Below are positions 50,925-58,750 of a stretch of 64,000 nt of DNA, piece by piece. Origin of the DNA: Clostridia bacterium (GTDB lineage: Bacteria > Bacillota > Clostridia > Oscillospirales > Acutalibacteraceae). How positions within the stretch are numbered: position 1 is the first letter of the stretch; each line of letters opens with the position of its first letter. The DNA is taken from assembly GCA_017428625.1 (NCBI GenBank), contig JAFRQM010000021.1:49950-113949 (forward strand), in the 5' to 3' direction. The notes beneath the pieces are model-generated. The model was not told where the DNA came from. It was given only the letters and a program-made list of their open reading frames with translations, and made no database searches. Both the position numbers and the translations under genes were made by a program.

Positions 50925-50952
50925 TTGTTTTTTATTTCCGTTTTGCTATAAT
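50925..50952 (+). promoter_or_regulatory. promoter for antiporter gene
   Basis: TTGTTT, 16-bp spacer, TATAAT, about 54 bases before the ATG. Confidence 0.5.
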
Positions 50953-51005
50953 AATAAGCCGAAAAGGTTAATTTAATTTATTTTAAAAATAAATGAGGAA
51001 CAAAA

Positions 51006-52343
51006 ATGAGCAGCACATTACTGTCAATCTCAATAGCCATGGCTGTGGGATTGCTTTTAACCCGTCTTAAAGTCATAAAAAAATTCAACCTGCCCGATGT
51101 TACGGCTTATCTTATCGCGGGCGTTCTCATAGGTCCCTGCGTTTTAGGCAGACTTACGGCGCTTATCGGCGTGCCCGGTGTGGGCTTTCAGAGTTATGAA
51201 GAACTTGACGGCATCGGCGTCATCTCGGATGTTGCGCTCGGCTTTATCGCCTTTTCAATAGGCAATGAGTTCCGCCTTTCACAGCTGCGCGAAACGGGTA
51301 GGCAGGCAACAATCATCGGTATTGTTCAGGCGTGCGTGGCAACCGCCGTCACGGATATCGGGCTTATCATAATCCACCTTTTAAAACCCGATGTTCTCTC
51401 GCTTCCCGCGGCAATAACGCTCGGCGCCATAGCGGCGGCTACCGCACCGGCGGCAACGCTTATGGTTGTTCGTCAGTATAAGGCGAAAGGCCCCGTTGTG
51501 GATATTCTTCTGCCCATAGTTGCGCTTGATGACGCTGTGGGGCTTGTGCTTTTCGCTGTCTCTTTCGGCGTTGCCAAAGCGCTTAAAACAGGCTCGCCCG
51601 ACATTTTCTCGATTCTTGTAGATCCTCTTATTGAAATAGGCGTTTCTCTCGCTCTCGGCGCGATTGCCGGCTTTGTGCTTACAAAAATGGAGGCAATGTT
51701 CCACTCAAACACTAACCGCCTTGTCATGACAATCAGTTTTGTTTTTCTGACGGTTGCTATTTCAATGCTCTCATTCAAAGCGGGGCCCGTTAAAATCGGT
51801 TTTTCACCCCTGCTCGTGTGTATGATGCTCGGCAGCGTGTTCTGCAATATGTGCCCGCTCTCAGGCGAAATTATGAAAGTCGCCGACGGCTGGACGGGGC
51901 CGATACTCGAACTCTTTTTTGTTCTCTCGGGCGCTCAGCTCGACCTGAGAGTTTTCGCAAAATATATGGCGGTTGTTATCGGTATTGCCTACACTCTTTT
52001 CAGGGCTTTCGGCAAATATTACGGCACAAAGTATTCCGCGAAAATTTCGGGCTGCGATAAAAACATTGAAAAGTATTTAGGCATAACCCTTCTGCCGCAG
52101 GCAGGCGTGGCGCTCGGAATGTGCGTTACGGCGGCTGACCTTCCGGGCGACGGTGATCTGATAAGAAACATTGTGCTTTTCGCGGTGCTTATAAACCAGC
52201 TTGTGGGCCCCAGCCTTACAAAATGGGCGCTTACCAAAGCCGGCGATATCAGACCGCAGACGGATGAAACCCTGCGCCGCCGCGAGCGAAAACTTGATGA
52301 AGCGCAGAAAAGCGGCAAAACAGTCAACGGCAATCATCAATAA
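51006..52343 (+). CDS. CPA2-family cation:proton antiporter
   Basis: 445 residues, about 12 membrane helices. KFNLPDVTAYLIAGVLIGPCVLG (~29-51) and LGFIAFSIGNEFRL (~79-92) fit the CPA2/Kef fold; the paired acidic ion site is probably ALDDAVGLVLFA (~177-188). No C-terminal RCK/TrkA domain is present; the protein ends in a charged tail. It exchanges Na+ or K+ for protons. RBS AATGAGGAAC. Convergent with the ThiD-patatin gene, separated by a hairpin. Confidence 0.88.
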   Translation: MSSTLLSISIAMAVGLLLTRLKVIKKFNLPDVTAYLIAGVLIGPCVLGRLTALIGVPGVGFQSYEELDGIGVISDVALGFIAFSIGNEFRLSQLRETGRQATIIGIVQACVATAVTDIGLIIIHLLKPDVLSLPAAITLGAIAAATAPAATLMVVRQYKAKGPVVDILLPIVALDDAVGLVLFAVSFGVAKALKTGSPDIFSILVDPLIEIGVSLALGAIAGFVLTKMEAMFHSNTNRLVMTISFVFLTVAISMLSFKAGPVKIGFSPLLVCMMLGSVFCNMCPLSGEIMKVADGWTGPILELFFVLSGAQLDLRVFAKYMAVVIGIAYTLFRAFGKYYGTKYSAKISGCDKNIEKYLGITLLPQAGVALGMCVTAADLPGDGDLIRNIVLFAVLINQLVGPSLTKWALTKAGDIRPQTDETLRRRERKLDEAQKSGKTVNGNHQ

Positions 52344-52423
52344 CAAACGGCGCGAAATAACAGAATTAAAACGGCAAGCGCGGAGCCGTTTGACAGAAAC
52401 AATGTTTACACAAGCATATATAA

Positions 52424-52455
52424 CACGCCTCATCGGATTGTTCCGATGAGGCGTG
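52424..52455. terminator. bidirectional hairpin terminator
   Basis: Perfect 13-bp stem CACGCCTCATCGG / CCGATGAGGCGTG between convergent genes, loop ATTGTT. Confidence 0.75.
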
Positions 52456-52490
52456 AAACTTTGTATATGGGTATCTTATGATAAATGCTT

Positions 52491-54281
52491 TTATTGCGAC
52501 TTGAGATAATTCTTTATCTCATCAAGGCGGCTGTTGCAGTCATTGAAGCCGAGCCAGTAAAGTTCGCCCAGCTTTTCAAGGTCTCTCTCAATCATAATCA
52601 CTCCGGGCTTGCGCGAGGGGGCAAACTGCATAAGCGCGCCGTCGGCCTGCAGCTTTTCAAGCTCATCGCACTGTTTGTTGTAATCAATCTCATTATTCGC
52701 GAGCTTTTCGGCAAATTCGGCATATTTGCCGTAGATTCTTACAGCCGCCGGGTTGCGCCTGCCTGCCGTGCGGAAAGTGATTTCTCTTGTTCTTATTACC
52801 ATAATTTTACGGTAGCCCTGTTCGAGCGCCCACTCATAGGGTATTTTGCAAACGCATCCGCCGTCAAGGTAAGGCACGCCGTCTATAACAAAAGCGGGCG
52901 AAACAAACGGTAGCGTAGCGGAGGCGCGTATCCCCGCCATAATATCGGAGCCATCGCCTTTTTCAAAATATTGCGCATCTCCGGTGAGAAGGTTTGAGGC
53001 AACCGCGACAAAGCGCCTGTCACGACTGTAAAATCTTTCTTCATTGAGGGGCTCCGGTATGATTCCCCTGTCTTCGGTTAAAAAACCGACATCGAGAATG
53101 CTGTGGCTGTTCGCTATTGATTTTGTGCCTATATACCGGCTGTCTATGCGAAAATTGAGGTTGATTCTCGCAGAACGCCCTATCTGACCGGAAACATAGT
53201 TCACTCCGCCCAGCGCGCCGGCGGAAACGCCTATAACGCACGACAGATTAATTCCCGCCAGCATCAATGCGTCAAGAAAACCCTGCGTGTAAAGCCCGCG
53301 GAAGGCTCCGCCCTCAAGAACAAGGCAGCCTTCGGTAAGTTCCTGAGATGCCTGACCTGAGGGGATTTCATCAATGCGGGAGTAGGTTTTTTCAAGCAGG
53401 TTTTTACCGTCTTTAATAATTTTTTTGTTCAGTTTGATTATCTTTTGAGGAATTTGAGTTAAAGGCTGAGCCGCTTTAAACTCACTGTTCGCGAACTCTC
53501 CGCTTATGTTGAACGCGTGGTTGAGCGGCCCGCTGCCCGCGCCTAAATCAAGCATTGCTTCAAGCGCGCCGGAAATATAATTTTTGGCCCGCCTGACCGC
53601 TTCGCCGAGTGAGCAACCCTTAGCGAGATTCGCGGCGATTGCCGATGACAAAGTGCAACCCGTGCCGTGCGTGTTCGGGTTGTTTATGCGCCTGCCCTCA
53701 AACCACGTGAAATCCGAGCCGTCATAAAGCAGGTCGTTTGCGTCATTTATGCTGTGCCCGCCTTTGAGCAGAATACTGCAGCCGTATTCTTCATAAATCT
53801 TTTTCGCGCAGTTTTGCATATCCTCTTTTGTTTTAACTTCCATACCCGAAAGAATCTGAGCTTCGGGTATGTTCGGCGTAACCAGCGAGGCGATTTTAAT
53901 AAGTTTGTTTTTCAGCGCGTCAACCGCGTTGTCCTGAAGCAGTTTTGAACCGCTTGTTGATACCATAACCGGGTCAACAACAATATTTTCAGCCTTGTAA
54001 AAACTCAGGCGCTCCGCAATAACCTCAATGAGCGCCGTTGATGAAACCATACCCGTTTTTACGGCATCGGGTCTTATGTCGGTAAAAACGCTGTCAATCT
54101 GCGCTTTCAGAAAATCCGGAGTAACCTCATAAATTCCGCTCACACCCGTTGTGTTTTGAGCGGTGAGGGCTGTAATTGCGCTCATGGCGTAAACGCCGTT
54201 TGCAGTCATCGTTTTGATGTCAGCCTGTATTCCCGCGCCGCCGCTTGAGTCGCTGCCCGCTATTGTAAGTGCCGTTTTCAT
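52491..54281 (-). CDS. fusion: ThiD (HMP/HMP-P kinase) + patatin-like phospholipase
   Basis: 596 residues in one frame. Residues 1-~265 are a complete ThiD: TIAGSDSSGGAGIQADIKT, VVDPVMVSTSG, LLKGGH and NTHGTGCTLSSAIAANLA. ThiD phosphorylates hydroxymethylpyrimidine for thiamine. After a ~50-residue linker comes a patatin domain: oxyanion loop GGAFRG (~320), nucleophile Ser353 in GVSAG, and catalytic Asp473 in DGG. Both active sites look intact. I know of no established role for such a pairing; the partner genes downstream of thiE suggest thiamine synthesis in the same transcript. A missed stop or assembly joint between two genes is the alternative, but the frame runs cleanly. Confidence 0.85.
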   Translation of the reverse strand: MKTALTIAGSDSSGGAGIQADIKTMTANGVYAMSAITALTAQNTTGVSGIYEVTPDFLKAQIDSVFTDIRPDAVKTGMVSSTALIEVIAERLSFYKAENIVVDPVMVSTSGSKLLQDNAVDALKNKLIKIASLVTPNIPEAQILSGMEVKTKEDMQNCAKKIYEEYGCSILLKGGHSINDANDLLYDGSDFTWFEGRRINNPNTHGTGCTLSSAIAANLAKGCSLGEAVRRAKNYISGALEAMLDLGAGSGPLNHAFNISGEFANSEFKAAQPLTQIPQKIIKLNKKIIKDGKNLLEKTYSRIDEIPSGQASQELTEGCLVLEGGAFRGLYTQGFLDALMLAGINLSCVIGVSAGALGGVNYVSGQIGRSARINLNFRIDSRYIGTKSIANSHSILDVGFLTEDRGIIPEPLNEERFYSRDRRFVAVASNLLTGDAQYFEKGDGSDIMAGIRASATLPFVSPAFVIDGVPYLDGGCVCKIPYEWALEQGYRKIMVIRTREITFRTAGRRNPAAVRIYGKYAEFAEKLANNEIDYNKQCDELEKLQADGALMQFAPSRKPGVIMIERDLEKLGELYWLGFNDCNSRLDEIKNYLKSQ

Positions 54282-54298
54282 AATTCCGTTCCTTCGTT

Positions 54299-54940
54299 TT
54301 ATATTGAATCTTTCCAGTCGCGGATGAATTCGTCAGCCGCGGCTTTTGCTTTTTCCCAGTTGTTCTCTTCGCCTTCATCATAAACGGCAACGGTGTAAAA
54401 ACCTGCCTTTTTTGCCGTTTCAAGGGCGTATGGCGCGTCTTCAAAAACGGCTGTGTCACAGGGCTCCGAGCCGAATTTTGCGCACGCCGCAAGATATATT
54501 TCCGGGTCGTCCTTGCCCTTGCCGCACTCGTTTGCGGAAAGCGTAAACTCAAAGTATTTGTCAATACCCAGCCTTCTGAAACAAACCTCCAGCAGAGCGT
54601 GGTCGGTTATAGTGGCAACGCACATACGCACGCCTTGATTTTTCAGTTTTTCAAGGTATTCAACAACACCTGCTTTTACGGGTATATCCTCAAGGTAGTG
54701 CTTTGCCATAAGCGCGCCGGCGCTCTCGGCAAAATCACGGGGATTGCCGAGCGAGGGGAAGCGCTTTGCCAGCATGGCGCAGGATTGTCCGACAGTCATT
54801 GTTTTGACCTGCTGAATAAGCGCCGTTATATCTTCCGAGACACCTTTTGAACGCAGAAATTCCTCAAGAAGATTGTTCCAGTAGCCCATAGAGTCAATCA
54901 GAGTGCCGTCCATATCAAAAATCGCAAATTTTTTATTCAA
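54299..54940 (-). CDS. HAD-superfamily phosphatase
   Basis: 213 residues. HAD motif I FDMDGTLIDSMGYW (Asp9/Asp11), motif II VATITDH (~103-109), motif IV ECGKGKDDPEIYLAA and FEDAPYALETAKKAGF. Subclass I phosphatase with a helical cap, like phosphoglycolate or beta-phosphoglucomutase relatives. Placed between thiE and thiD-patatin with an eight-base overlap to thiE, it is a candidate for removing the phosphate from thiamine monophosphate, but this is inference from position. Confidence 0.85.
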   Translation of the reverse strand: MNKKFAIFDMDGTLIDSMGYWNNLLEEFLRSKGVSEDITALIQQVKTMTVGQSCAMLAKRFPSLGNPRDFAESAGALMAKHYLEDIPVKAGVVEYLEKLKNQGVRMCVATITDHALLEVCFRRLGIDKYFEFTLSANECGKGKDDPEIYLAACAKFGSEPCDTAVFEDAPYALETAKKAGFYTVAVYDEGEENNWEKAKAAADEFIRDWKDSI

Positions 54941-55580
54941 ATCCGTTTACCGCCTTTTCACTTAATTTTCGCAGTTCTCCGCACGCAAGTGCAACATTTT
55001 GAGCGCCGAATATAGCGGAGGCAACCGCAATTCCGTCAATTCCGCTGCCGGCAAGGTTTAATATATTGCCTGTGTTGATTCCGCCGATGGCAACAACGGG
55101 TATGTCAACCGAGAGGCAGATTTTTTTAAGTTCATCATAGCAAAGTGAGGTTACATCGCTCTTTGTGGAGGTTGAAAAAACCGCGCCGCAGCCGAGATAA
55201 TCCGCGCCTGCCGCCTGCGCTTTCAATGCCTCCTGCGCATTGTGAGCGGACACGCCGACAATAAGGCGGTCTCCCGCCGCTTTGCGCACATCAAGGGCGT
55301 TCATATCATCCTGCCCCACATGCACGCCGTGCGCACCGATTTCGAGAGCAAGAGTCACATTGTCGTTTATGATTAACGGCACGCAGTATTTTTTGCACAG
55401 AGTTTTTATCTCTTTTGCCTCGCGCAGAAAATCCGAATAATCGAGGTTTTTCTCTCTTAACTGAAGGCAGGTAACTCCGCTTTTCAAAGCGGTTTCAACC
55501 CGTCCGATAAATTCGCCGTAACTGTTACCGCAACGGTCTGTCACGGCATAAAGGAGCATATCGCTTTTGTTTATTCTCAT
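54933..55580 (-). CDS. thiE: thiamine-phosphate synthase ThiE
   Basis: 215 residues, TIM barrel. VTCLQLREKNLDYSDFLREA, LIINDNVTLALEIGAHGVHVGQ (in part), GADYLGCGAVFSTSTKSD and VAIGGINTGNI are all ThiE marks. It couples HMP-PP with thiazole phosphate. Thiazole genes and ThiM are not seen nearby, so the cell may salvage thiazole or code it elsewhere. Start of the leftward thiE-HAD-thiD series. Confidence 0.94.
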   Translation of the reverse strand: MRINKSDMLLYAVTDRCGNSYGEFIGRVETALKSGVTCLQLREKNLDYSDFLREAKEIKTLCKKYCVPLIINDNVTLALEIGAHGVHVGQDDMNALDVRKAAGDRLIVGVSAHNAQEALKAQAAGADYLGCGAVFSTSTKSDVTSLCYDELKKICLSVDIPVVAIGGINTGNILNLAGSGIDGIAVASAIFGAQNVALACGELRKLSEKAVNGFE

Positions 55581-55592
55581 AGTGTTTACCGT

Positions 55593-55910
55593 TTATTTCT
55601 TCTTTTTCGGTTTGGGCGCCGGCAGTTCGGCGCATACGGCGGGAATAAGACGCTCCAGCATTTCATGGTTGTCAACATCAATCGCGAGCATCTCTTTCGC
55701 ACCTTCATAAGGCAGTTCATAAGAAGCGTCGGGCATAAGATTTTTCGCCGCCTCCGCAGGTTTTATGAGAAATCTGTCGTCATATATCCCGCCGATGACT
55801 TTGCCCCGACAGTAGATTATGTATTCGCCCATCATTGCCCTGTAACTTATGCCGTCAACTCCCGACAACTGATCCAGAACATAGTCAAGATATTCTTTGC
55901 TTGAAGCCAT
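55593..55910 (-). CDS. TfoX N-terminal domain protein
   Basis: 105 residues, one TfoX/Sxy N-domain: SYRAMMGEYIIYCRGKVIGGIYDDRFLIK (in pieces) and SYELPYEGAKEMLAIDVDN. The C-terminal lysine tail (PKPKKKK) is atypical. TfoX proteins regulate competence in Gram-negatives; here the role is unknown. RBS AGGAGGAG. Precedes thiE by 12 bases. Confidence 0.88.
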   Translation of the reverse strand: MASSKEYLDYVLDQLSGVDGISYRAMMGEYIIYCRGKVIGGIYDDRFLIKPAEAAKNLMPDASYELPYEGAKEMLAIDVDNHEMLERLIPAVCAELPAPKPKKKK

Positions 55911-55925
55911 AACTCCTCCTGAGTT

Positions 55926-56156
55926 TTATTCCGTCTCCGCTCTGTCTTTGCGCTTGAGCAGCTTTTCGGGTTCTTTTACATAACTTCTCACAACGCTTCC
56001 GCATTTGCGGCACACAGAGTGATAAAGCGTTCTGCCGCCGAGTTTGTTCTGCGTTGCCGATACAGCTCCGTAGGCCGACTGAAAACACTCTATTATTTCG
56101 GCACCGCCGCAGAACGGGCACCGGGCAACATATTTATCTCTGTTTATTTCACTCAT
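55926..56156 (-). CDS. small zinc-ribbon protein
   Basis: 76 residues. Two Cys pairs, CPFCGG (~13-18) and CRKCGS (~49-54), with aromatic spacing between, form a likely zinc ribbon; the C-terminus is basic and charged. Role unknown. Lies between the MBL-fold hydrolase and the TfoX gene on the same strand, 14-15 bases from each. Confidence 0.7.
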   Translation of the reverse strand: MSEINRDKYVARCPFCGGAEIIECFQSAYGAVSATQNKLGGRTLYHSVCRKCGSVVRSYVKEPEKLLKRKDRAETE

Positions 56157-56170
56157 AACATTTTCTCCGT

Positions 56171-57160
56171 TCAGTCCGTTTTAAGGTTGTCGAATATTCC
56201 GCCGTAATATGAAATATCGCCGCTGTCGCCGATTACGGCAAGCACTCCGTTTTCATTACCTGTTGTGTAGATGTTTTTGTTTCTGCAGATTTTGATTATT
56301 CCCGCCAGAATATTAACATTTGCATTTCTTCTGCCGGTGGTTACCACGCAGGCGTCAGGCAGAAGAGTTTTAATAAATGTTTCGCTGCTCGAGCCCGGGT
56401 TGCTGTGATGCCCGACCTTGAGAAGGTCAATTTTTCCGATTTCGGGCGCAAGGTGGGTTTCATCGCCGGAGTAATCGTCCATATCGCCCGCGAGAAAAAC
56501 TCTTGAGCCGTTCTTTTCAAGCAGAACACCCAGAGAGTTGTCGTTTTCGCCTACTTTCTCCGATTTCTCAGGGTCGTCGGTGTTAATGAGAGTAACTTTG
56601 AAATTGCCGAGTGTAAAAGGTGCCGGACCGGGTTTTTCAACGGGAATGTTTTTAACGGCAAGGGCGTTTATCATCTGATCATAGACTTCCTGATTGTCCC
56701 AGTTCTCAATTTCATATTCGTTTATTTTACTGCTGTCATATTCCTTGAGATAAGCGCGGTCGATTGTAACATCCGGGTCAAGTATTACCGTGTCAAATCC
56801 GCCTATGTGGTCGGAGTGCGCGTGTGTGCCCACAACAAAATCGAGGTGAACTTTTCCGTTTGCATCCGCGGCGTGAGATTTGAGGTAAGAGAGCACTTTC
56901 TGCTCCTGCCCTTCATAAACAAGCCAGTCAAATCCGCGCGGGTTGTCGGCATCTTCCCCTGCGTCAACAAGCGCAAAATGACCGTCGCTTTCAATAAGAA
57001 TAGCGTCTGAACTGCCCGTGTTCATAAAGTGTATGCAGTCGCTCCCGTGTTTTTCGGGCGCTTTGGGCAGAGTGTTTATGGCATTGACAACCGCCAGCGC
57101 CGTCAGGTGCGGAAAAACAAGGCAGATAACGGAAATAACAGCTGTAATAATACTTTTCAT
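56171..57160 (-). CDS. exported metallo-beta-lactamase-fold hydrolase (ComEC/Rec2-like)
   Basis: 329 residues from ATG 57160. Signal or anchor helix ~1-27. The metal site is GTHAHSDHIGG (His-x-His-x-Asp-His, ~106-116), with DAGEDADNP before it, FLAGDMDDYSGDE (~238) and LLKVGHHSNPGSS (~263). This order is that of the ComEC C-terminal hydrolase domain and of related stand-alone proteins. It may degrade DNA or another phosphodiester outside the membrane. A longer upstream frame is rejected because a promoter lies in it and AAAGGAG precedes 57160. Confidence 0.85.
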   Translation of the reverse strand: MKSIITAVISVICLVFPHLTALAVVNAINTLPKAPEKHGSDCIHFMNTGSSDAILIESDGHFALVDAGEDADNPRGFDWLVYEGQEQKVLSYLKSHAADANGKVHLDFVVGTHAHSDHIGGFDTVILDPDVTIDRAYLKEYDSSKINEYEIENWDNQEVYDQMINALAVKNIPVEKPGPAPFTLGNFKVTLINTDDPEKSEKVGENDNSLGVLLEKNGSRVFLAGDMDDYSGDETHLAPEIGKIDLLKVGHHSNPGSSSETFIKTLLPDACVVTTGRRNANVNILAGIIKICRNKNIYTTGNENGVLAVIGDSGDISYYGGIFDNLKTD

Positions 57161-57278
57161 TATTTTATTGCTCCTTTGTTTAATTCTGACTTTGTGCGGT
57201 TCATACAGCATTAAGCCGTGAGGGTATTTGCGAAAACCAAACGGAAAGGAATAAATCAATTTCATCTGTTGTCTTTTT

Positions 57279-57307
57279 ATTATAACCTTAAAAAAGCAGA
57301 ATTTCAA
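57279..57307 (-). promoter_or_regulatory. promoter for the MBL-fold hydrolase gene
   Basis: Minus strand: TTGAAA, 17-bp spacer, TATAAT. It is divergent from the cobalamin-riboswitch promoter. The 57161-57278 stretch is otherwise an untranslated leader in which I see no other feature. Confidence 0.65.
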
Positions 57308-57318
57308 CCTGCCGTGCC

Positions 57319-57347
57319 TTGACATTTACCTTTGAAAGTGTTATATA
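57319..57347 (+). promoter_or_regulatory. promoter of the cobalamin-riboswitch operon
   Basis: TTGACA, 17-bp spacer, TATATA, about 20-25 bases before the riboswitch begins. Confidence 0.6.
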
Positions 57348-57364
57348 TGAATTGACAATTAAAA

Positions 57365-57480
57365 AAGCGTATTGCTCCCCGCTCAGGGGATAAGGGGCAA
57401 GTTCGGTGAGAATCCGTCGCAACTTCCATTACCGTATGCGGTCTTGAGCCGTCAAGTCGGAATACCCGCAGTGCGTTTGT
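57365..57480 (+). promoter_or_regulatory. cobalamin-family riboswitch (variant)
   Basis: Conserved blocks in order: AAGGGGCAAGTTCGGTGAGA with ATCCG, then a middle arm with GTATGCGGTCTTGAGCC, and the 3' block GTCAAGTCGGAATACCCGC. The GGTGAGAATCCG and AGTCGGAATACCCGC pieces are the strongest cobalamin marks. The usual B12-box GCCACTG is replaced by GTCGCAACTT, so it is probably a variant subclass. It precedes an ECF importer and DUF4430 genes, matching corrinoid control. It is followed by a terminator at 57580. Confidence 0.78.
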
Positions 57481-57579
57481 TTTTGGTGCGGTCAATTCCG
57501 CAGCATTTTTTGGGAATGAAAAGTGCAGCCGTTTTATGTTTTTGCGTGTTGCATTTTTCGTGAAGGCATTTAAACAGTT

Positions 57580-57614
57580 GCGCTTGTTCAGTTTTTCTGA
57601 ATGAGCGCTTTTTT
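57580..57614 (+). terminator. intrinsic terminator: likely riboswitch expression platform
   Basis: Stem GCGCTTGTTCAG / CTGAATGAGCGC (G-T wobbles) with a five-T loop, followed by TTTTTTATTT. It lies about 100 bases after the riboswitch core and 25 bases before the first gene, the position of a ligand-dependent off-switch. Confidence 0.8.
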
Positions 57615-57639
57615 ATTTGTCAGAACGAAGAGGTGTAAA

Positions 57640-57915
57640 ATGAATTACTCAAAAGAACATTGCGTGCTTATGCTGCGCGATAAATTCGATGAGCTGCAAA
57701 CCGCGGGGGAAACCCGCTACCCCGCCCGCAAGGATTTCACAAACGGCGAGGTAAACGCCATAAAGGCGTTTCTGGGCCCGTGGCCGCGCGCACTTGAGGC
57801 GGCGGGCATAAAAGAGGAAGACCCCGAAAGGCTTGAGAAGAAAAAACAACGCAGAATAAATCAAAAACGCAAAAAAACTCAGCGGATGATTGAAAAAAAC
57901 AAATCCGCGGAGTAA
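57640..57915 (+). CDS. small HNH-repeat-like basic protein
   Basis: 91 residues. RYPARKDFTNGEVNAIKAFL followed by GPWPRALEAAGI matches the repeat found next to HNH/homing endonucleases (Trp-x-x-A-L-x-A-A-G), here without any nuclease domain. The C-terminal third is a highly basic helix (KKKQRRINQKRKKTQ). Likely binds DNA or RNA. Start at 57640 follows GAAGAGGTGT; a longer reading would overlap the terminator. First gene under the riboswitch. Confidence 0.65.
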   Translation: MNYSKEHCVLMLRDKFDELQTAGETRYPARKDFTNGEVNAIKAFLGPWPRALEAAGIKEEDPERLEKKKQRRINQKRKKTQRMIEKNKSAE

Positions 57916-57939
57916 TATATAAAAAGGAGACAGAAAAAA

Positions 57940-58740
57940 ATGAAAAAAACATTATCACTCATTCTCGCGATTGTTATGGCGTTTGGCGTATGCGCCGCCG
58001 CGTTCGCCGCGGACGGCACAAATGTGGTGGTAACCATTTCAGACAAGGGCAATCTTGTTGTTGTTAATCAAACAGTCAGCGTTACCGATGTTGACAAAGA
58101 CGGTTCCATTACAATCAACGACGCTCTTTACTGCGCGCACGAGGAGTTTTATGAGGGCGGCGCGGCAAAAGGCTATGAGTCAACGGTAACAACGGGTGAG
58201 TACGCGGGCATCAGCCTTGTTAAACTCTGGGGCGACACAAACAAGGGCAGCCTCGGCTATTATGTTAATGACGCTATGTCATACTCTCTCGCCGACCCCG
58301 TTAAAGCGGGCGACAGTGTTTACGCGTTCTCTTACAAAGACGCCGACAACTACAGCGACAACTACGCTTTCTTCGACAAAAAAGAGGCTGAAGCCGAAAC
58401 ATATTCCGAAATCGAACTTACTCTGAGCAAGGTCGGTTTTGACGCGAACTGGGCTCCCGTCAATCTTCCCGTTGAAGGCGCTGAAATCCTTGTCAACGGC
58501 AAGGGCACAGGCGTTAAAACCGACAAAAACGGCAAAGCGACGGTAACCGTAACGGCTGTTGGCAACTGTGTTATTTCCGCCGCTTCACCCGACGGCTCAA
58601 TTATTACTCCTCCCGCATGCTCCGTTAACGCAAAACTCAATATCGGCAATATTATTTCCTATTATTTCAATTATATTGTAAATCTTATCAAAGGATTTTT
58701 TTATAGTGTAAATCCTATCAAAGGACTTTTTGCAGAATAA
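57940..58740 (+). CDS. secreted DUF4430-like/Ig-like protein with amphipathic tail
   Basis: 266 residues; signal peptide ~1-23. A first domain (~40-135) has DVDKDGSITINDALYCAHEE, an EF-hand/dockerin-like DxDxDG loop, and then GISLVKLWGDTN, LGYYVNDAMSYSLADPV and GDSVYAFSYKD, a pattern like DUF4430 (the beta-domain fold of transcobalamin). Residues ~150-225 are a Big_1-like Ig domain (ILVNGKGTGVKTDKNGKATV). It ends in an amphipathic hydrophobic tail. Sits under the cobalamin riboswitch and directly before the toroid/DUF4430 gene, so it may be a surface helper in corrinoid binding. Confidence 0.68.
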   Translation: MKKTLSLILAIVMAFGVCAAAFAADGTNVVVTISDKGNLVVVNQTVSVTDVDKDGSITINDALYCAHEEFYEGGAAKGYESTVTTGEYAGISLVKLWGDTNKGSLGYYVNDAMSYSLADPVKAGDSVYAFSYKDADNYSDNYAFFDKKEAEAETYSEIELTLSKVGFDANWAPVNLPVEGAEILVNGKGTGVKTDKNGKATVTVTAVGNCVISAASPDGSIITPPACSVNAKLNIGNIISYYFNYIVNLIKGFFYSVNPIKGLFAE

Positions 58741-58750
58741 TTTATGAATT

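Noticed and set aside
57160..57325. Longer N-terminus for the MBL-fold hydrolase
   Set aside because: It would cross a good minus-strand promoter (57279-57307); AAAGGAG and a signal-like helix fit ATG 57160.
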